The position numbers were made by a program, and so were the translations under genes. The notes beneath the pieces are model-generated. The model worked only from the letters and a program-made list of their open reading frames with translations. It was not told the origin of the DNA and ran no database searches. This document shows positions 60,022 through 64,000 of a stretch of DNA of 64,000 bases, one piece after another. How positions within the stretch are numbered: position 1 is the stretch's first letter; each line of letters opens with the position of its first letter. The DNA is from Plasmodium brasilianum (Eukaryota; Apicomplexa; Aconoidasida; Haemosporida; Plasmodiidae), in assembly GCF_023973825.1 (NCBI RefSeq), contig NC_090121.1, positions 1,658,001-1,722,000 on the forward strand, in the 5' to 3' direction.

Positions 60022-62028
60022 TCAGTTGAGGGATAAGGAACTAATGTACTTCTCAGCTTCATCAATATTCTTGTTCATCTGGTCATCGGACCATTTAAGT
60101 TCATTCTTTAACAATTTTGCAATTCTTTTAATAGCCTGATTTGACACTTGGGTGTCAATAAATCCTAACCTCAGTCTCCTTCCAATAATATCAGAAATGG
60201 TACTAGCGAACTCATACCTAGTAGCATAAACAATTTCTGCTTCTATATATGGTTTGGTAGAATCAATTTTGGTAAAAAGATTTAACTCTTTAGCTATTTC
60301 ACACACTTTTTCTGATAAGTAGCCATAATTTGAGACTAGATGATTCGCTGTTTCATAATCAAGTTGTTCATATTTTTGAACAAGATTCTTACTTAATTTA
60401 CTACAACCGTAAGTTAAATCATCGAGTTTTATATTACCATTACTATCATGACTACCAATAAGCATTAAAAATTTCGTTCTGCAGTTATATTTTGTTTTTA
60501 TTTTATCCTTATGTTTAGCTACTACATAATCAATGGTATCTTGTGCCATTTTTCTATATATGGTCCATTTCCCTCCTAATATACTTATCAATCCATTATC
60601 GTCTTCAATAATTTCATGGCTTCTCGAAATCTCATGCGTTTCGACGTTATGCTTGTTCTGCAATTCTTCTTCGCTCACCCCTTCAAGCTTTCCTCCTACT
60701 AACTCACTTTTCATTATCCCTTTGTTATCACCAGAAGTAGTGGTAGTGGTTAAGGTGGACGAACTCGCGTTAGTACTACCCGTATCACTCGTAGCACTAG
60801 ACGCCACCCCCTTTTTGGCTTCCCTGACCAGGGGTCTGAAACCGCACCAGGCAGCCTTTATATCATTTCTTATTTCCTCTTCACTGAGTTCAATATATTT
60901 TGATAATTCCTTTGCCAAAAAGTCTATATCTTTTTTTTGAATTTTTGGATTATCTTCAAGTTTTCTGTGTTCATCTGTTGTTCCAACAAGAGTAGAATGT
61001 TCCCAGGGTAAAATGAAAAGGACTCTATCATCACTTGTTTTAGGTATAATAAATCCATTATTTTTTGAAGAATACCATTTAGGTAATATAAAATGGCATC
61101 CAACTGATAATTGTATCATTGGCTTTCTATTTTCATTAGCTATTTTTCGAACAACATCACCATATGGACCTGTAGCATTAATTATAATTTTTGCATATAT
61201 CTCCATTTCTTTATTATTAATTTTATCTAATACCTTAACACCTATAATTTTCTGACTTTGTTCATGTTTTATAAAACCTATTACTTCCATATGATTACAT
61301 ATCGTAGCTCCAATTTGTCCAGGTACATATTCATCCATTGCACTAGTTAGTACTAAATTTATATTCATTCTACTGTCATTATGTTGACCATCATAATATA
61401 ACAGAGATCCTTTTAAATTTTCTTTTTTTAATAAAGGGAAATGTTCCATTGTATTTACTTTCTGTATATATCTAGAATTGGGTACAACTTTATCAAAGTA
61501 ACACACTAAGTCAGCTAACAAATCATATATTTTTATGTTATATGCAAAATATGGAACTTGCCATAATTTATATATAGGCATAACTATTGGTACTGGTCTA
61601 GACATAAATGGTGCAATCTTCATTGTATGTGCTCTTTCACCTAATGCTTCCCATACGAAATATAATTCAGATAAATCAAAATTTTTTACTGCATTTTCTA
61701 AATATCTTATACCTCCATGTAATAATTTTGTTGATTTGGATGAAGTGCCACTTGAAAAATCATCCTTCTCTACTAATGCACACTTGATCCCTCTTGTAGC
61801 ACAATCCAAAGCTAACCCTCCTCCTGTTGCACCACCTCCAATTATTAATATATCAAAATGATTGTTTTTTAATCTATTTACCATTTCATTTCTATTTGCA
61901 ATCGTGCTGTATTTGTACACTACATCCTTATCAATCATATTTTTATGAAAATTTATCTTCAACAAATATATACTTCCAACCGATATTATACCCAGGCTGC
62001 TAGAACCGATGAGCACCTTCTTCAGCAT
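60022..62028 (-). CDS. FAD-dependent glycerol-3-phosphate dehydrogenase (mitochondrial)
   Basis: Single exon, 668 aa from ATG 62028. This start is preferred over upstream in-frame residues because it begins a hydrophobic segment (VLIGSSSLGIISVGSIYLL, 5-23) that anchors or targets the protein; the sequence before it is low-complexity. The FAD Rossmann motif IIGGGATGGGLALD lies at 62-75, followed by SSGTSSKSTKLLHGGIRYLE, the substrate and FAD segment MSRPVPIVMPIY, LPWEHSTLVGTTDEH and AAWCGFRPLVR. A Ser/Thr/Gly-rich low-complexity insert (about 430-490) interrupts the catalytic half before LISILGGKWTIYRKMA. The C-terminal DUF-type helical domain is present. It oxidises glycerol-3-phosphate to dihydroxyacetone phosphate on the outer face of the inner membrane and passes electrons to ubiquinone, feeding the parasite's respiratory chain. 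Confidence 0.93.
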   Translation of the reverse strand: MLKKVLIGSSSLGIISVGSIYLLKINFHKNMIDKDVVYKYSTIANRNEMVNRLKNNHFDILIIGGGATGGGLALDCATRGIKCALVEKDDFSSGTSSKSTKLLHGGIRYLENAVKNFDLSELYFVWEALGERAHTMKIAPFMSRPVPIVMPIYKLWQVPYFAYNIKIYDLLADLVCYFDKVVPNSRYIQKVNTMEHFPLLKKENLKGSLLYYDGQHNDSRMNINLVLTSAMDEYVPGQIGATICNHMEVIGFIKHEQSQKIIGVKVLDKINNKEMEIYAKIIINATGPYGDVVRKIANENRKPMIQLSVGCHFILPKWYSSKNNGFIIPKTSDDRVLFILPWEHSTLVGTTDEHRKLEDNPKIQKKDIDFLAKELSKYIELSEEEIRNDIKAAWCGFRPLVREAKKGVASSATSDTGSTNASSSTLTTTTTSGDNKGIMKSELVGGKLEGVSEEELQNKHNVETHEISRSHEIIEDDNGLISILGGKWTIYRKMAQDTIDYVVAKHKDKIKTKYNCRTKFLMLIGSHDSNGNIKLDDLTYGCSKLSKNLVQKYEQLDYETANHLVSNYGYLSEKVCEIAKELNLFTKIDSTKPYIEAEIVYATRYEFASTISDIIGRRLRLGFIDTQVSNQAIKRIAKLLKNELKWSDDQMNKNIDEAEKYISSLSLN

Positions 62029-64000
62029 CTTATTCGAATGGTTTGTGGTCAATGCGGGGGAACATGTACGATTGATGGGCGGTCTGGCGGTATGCAGGCA
62101 CGATGGTACACCAGTACAGACGAATGTATGTACATGTATACGTATGTATGCCACTATTGACACTTTATGAGTTCTATTCGACAGCTACTACGGTAAGGGC
62201 ATACCACGTTCAGAAAAGAAGTATCTCTAATATAATTTATGTTGTTTTAAAGCGCTCAATTCTTCAAAAAAAAAAAAATAAAATATAATAAAACGAAAGA
62301 AAACGAAATGATTGCCTGTACGATTGCACACTATGAAGGAGCAATGACTGCACAATGGCTGAACAGAATGATCGAATAAAATAAAGCTATGCAACTATGA
62401 ACTCCTAATTTTCCGCTTACCTTTTCACATGTACTGTTCAGGCTATAAAAAGAATTACGCATTTCCTCACGCAAAAATTATTCAAACAAACAAAACAAAA
62501 AAAAAGAAAAGAAAAAAAAAATTAAACGTAAAACAAAAATATAAATAAAAAATACTTAGAAAACAATGTAAATGCTTGTCCTTATGTATGTTCATACATG
62601 CTTACGTGGACTTACACTGAACGCTCAATGCTTCACAAGAATCTCTCGAAAAAAATGGATAATTTATTTGTACATTCCATGCAGGAATATGAAAAAAAAA
62701 AAATGCCAAACAATAGTATGTAAGCATAAACATTATTTTGGAGTTCATTTTCTAATTTCTGTTACGTATACATATAGTAAATTTATGAATTCAAGTGTAT
62801 TTATGTATTTGTATGTATACTTATGTACGTTTGTACGTTTGTATGTATGCATGCATGTACACATGTGTAATGCCGAGCGTTTTCTTCATTTCACTAAAAA
62901 AGGAACAAGAACATTCCAAAAAAAAAAAAAAATTAAGTTCACAAAAAATTAGAAAAAATAAAATATTTTTGTAGTATCATTCTAATTGTATAATATATAA
63001 AAAAAATTTTCAAAAGTACTCTTGGTACAAAAATTTTGAAGACGCTCGAAAATGTGAGGGAAGCAAATTGACTTATACCAAAGAACAAAATTGAATAGTG
63101 TAAGCGGTGCAAACAAAATAAAATAGCTTGAAGGTAATAGCAACGTGCATTGTAAAATAATGTTTTCGTGTGTAGCATATACAATACAAGTGTATGCACG
63201 TATGTCCATATATGTAAATTTATAAATGTATATGCGTACATATGTATTATTTATATGTGCGTCGAAAGTTCATACGTGTATATACATTATATCTATGTTC
63301 TGAAGCATGCATATCAATACAATACACGCTTTTGTATATGATCCTATTGTTCTAGGATATATTTCTATTATTAATGGTAGTATAAATCGTACGAACGAAA
63401 ATAAAAATTACATGCCTTTAGTGTTAGCTATATATGAAGTGGTATGGATATAAAGCATATGTAACTACGTTAGCACTTTCAGAAAAAAAGAAAAAAGAAG
63501 AAAGAATGCATACAAATTAACAAGTCAGCAAATAAACAAAAAACAGTACAGTGCTATTGCATGTAGGTAATTGGGCAAACAAAAAGAAAAAAAAAAAAAA
63601 CTAAAAAAATTAAATTTATATAAAATAAAAATGAAAAAATGCGAAAAATCGCAGTTCATTATCTGCCAACAATTATTTACAAAAATGCATTTTTGAAAAT
63701 ACAAAAATTATTCCTTGCAACAATTTTTTTTTATTTTTTAGGAGCAACTATATATTATATATAAGCTTATACATGACATAATTTATTTAAACTTTATTTT
63801 TAAATACTTTTATGTTTTTATGCTGATATAATTTTCATTTTATTAAACCTTATTTTTTTTGAAAAAACACGAATTATTTTTATTAAAATAATTTAAGCGT
63901 ACGTAGTCCATTTTAACAGCACTCCATATATGATATATGAACACACATAACATATGCACGTATTTCTATTTATATATATGTACTTATTTGTACTTACGCA
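62029..64000. other. Right-edge intergenic / 5' flank of the G3PDH gene
   Basis: About 2 kb, AT-rich, with A-runs at 62,267, 62,508, 62,919 and 63,588, and TATG microsatellite near 62,800-62,870. No exon, RNA gene or complete frame supported; the next gene lies outside the window. Confidence 0.6.

Noticed and set aside
62029..62163. N-terminal extension of the G3PDH frame
   Set aside because: The extra 45 codons are low-quality sequence upstream of a natural ATG that starts a hydrophobic leader.
1..64000. Transposon, integrated virus or horizontal island
   Set aside because: No transposase, integrase, reverse transcriptase or terminal inverted repeat; gene families and composition are uniform.

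Overview
This is a eukaryotic, AT-rich nuclear window that reads as core chromosome of a malaria parasite (Plasmodium). The evidence is: very AT-rich intergenic DNA with A/T homopolymers of 15-40 bases and TA/TATG microsatellites; Asn-, Lys- and Asp-rich low-complexity inserts in long proteins; short introns with GTAAGT-type donors and pyrimidine-AG acceptors; apicoplast-style bipartite leaders; and genes with clear Plasmodium families. Base composition and homopolymer style resemble P. malariae or P. ovale more than P. falciparum, but I cannot fix the species. From memory, the order G3PDH - CCT2 - RPS23 - RPS12 - RPL7 - ClpP matches a block on P. falciparum chromosome 3 (PF3D7_0306xxx-0307xxx). 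No virus, transposon, CRISPR array, rRNA or tRNA was seen.

Layout: (1) 1.4-13.6 kb (+): a three-exon gene for a protein of about 3,914 aa that looks like a huge, low-complexity-expanded adenylate-kinase-9-type axonemal protein whose P-loops have decayed. (2) 14.4-16.3 kb (-): a secretory/apicoplast-type leader joined to a TPR+PDZ protein, split here by an A16 run. (3) 19.5-25.8 kb (+): a seven-exon gene with two AT-hooks and a C-terminal CENP-C/Mif2-type cupin. (4) 26.4-28.4 kb or beyond (-): a degenerate RecA/Rad51-fold protein. (5) 30.1-31.6 kb (+): a four-exon SKA1-like protein. (6) 32.7-33.8 kb (+): apicoplast ClpP. (7) 34.9-36.5 kb (-): EB1. (8) 40.2-47.1 kb: RPL7 (+), RPS12 (+), RPS23 (-). 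(9) 51.0-52.6 kb (+): CCT2. (10) 53.8-54.7 kb (-): a four-exon EMC5-like gene assembled from short exons. (11) 56.4-57.2 kb (-): an unrecognised, frame-disrupted coding region. (12) 57.9-58.8 kb (+): a probable mitochondrial membrane protein. (13) 60.0-62.0 kb (-): FAD-dependent glycerol-3-phosphate dehydrogenase.

The most interesting theme lies between 19.5 and 36.5 kb. A CENP-C candidate (inner kinetochore), a SKA1-like candidate (microtubule-binding outer kinetochore) and EB1 (microtubule plus end) sit within 17 kb, interleaved with a RecA-fold paralogue and ClpP. Functional grouping is an inference, because eukaryotic neighbours need not cooperate. Exon boundaries were chosen by hand from splice consensus and frame agreement; the multi-exon models sum to whole codon numbers.
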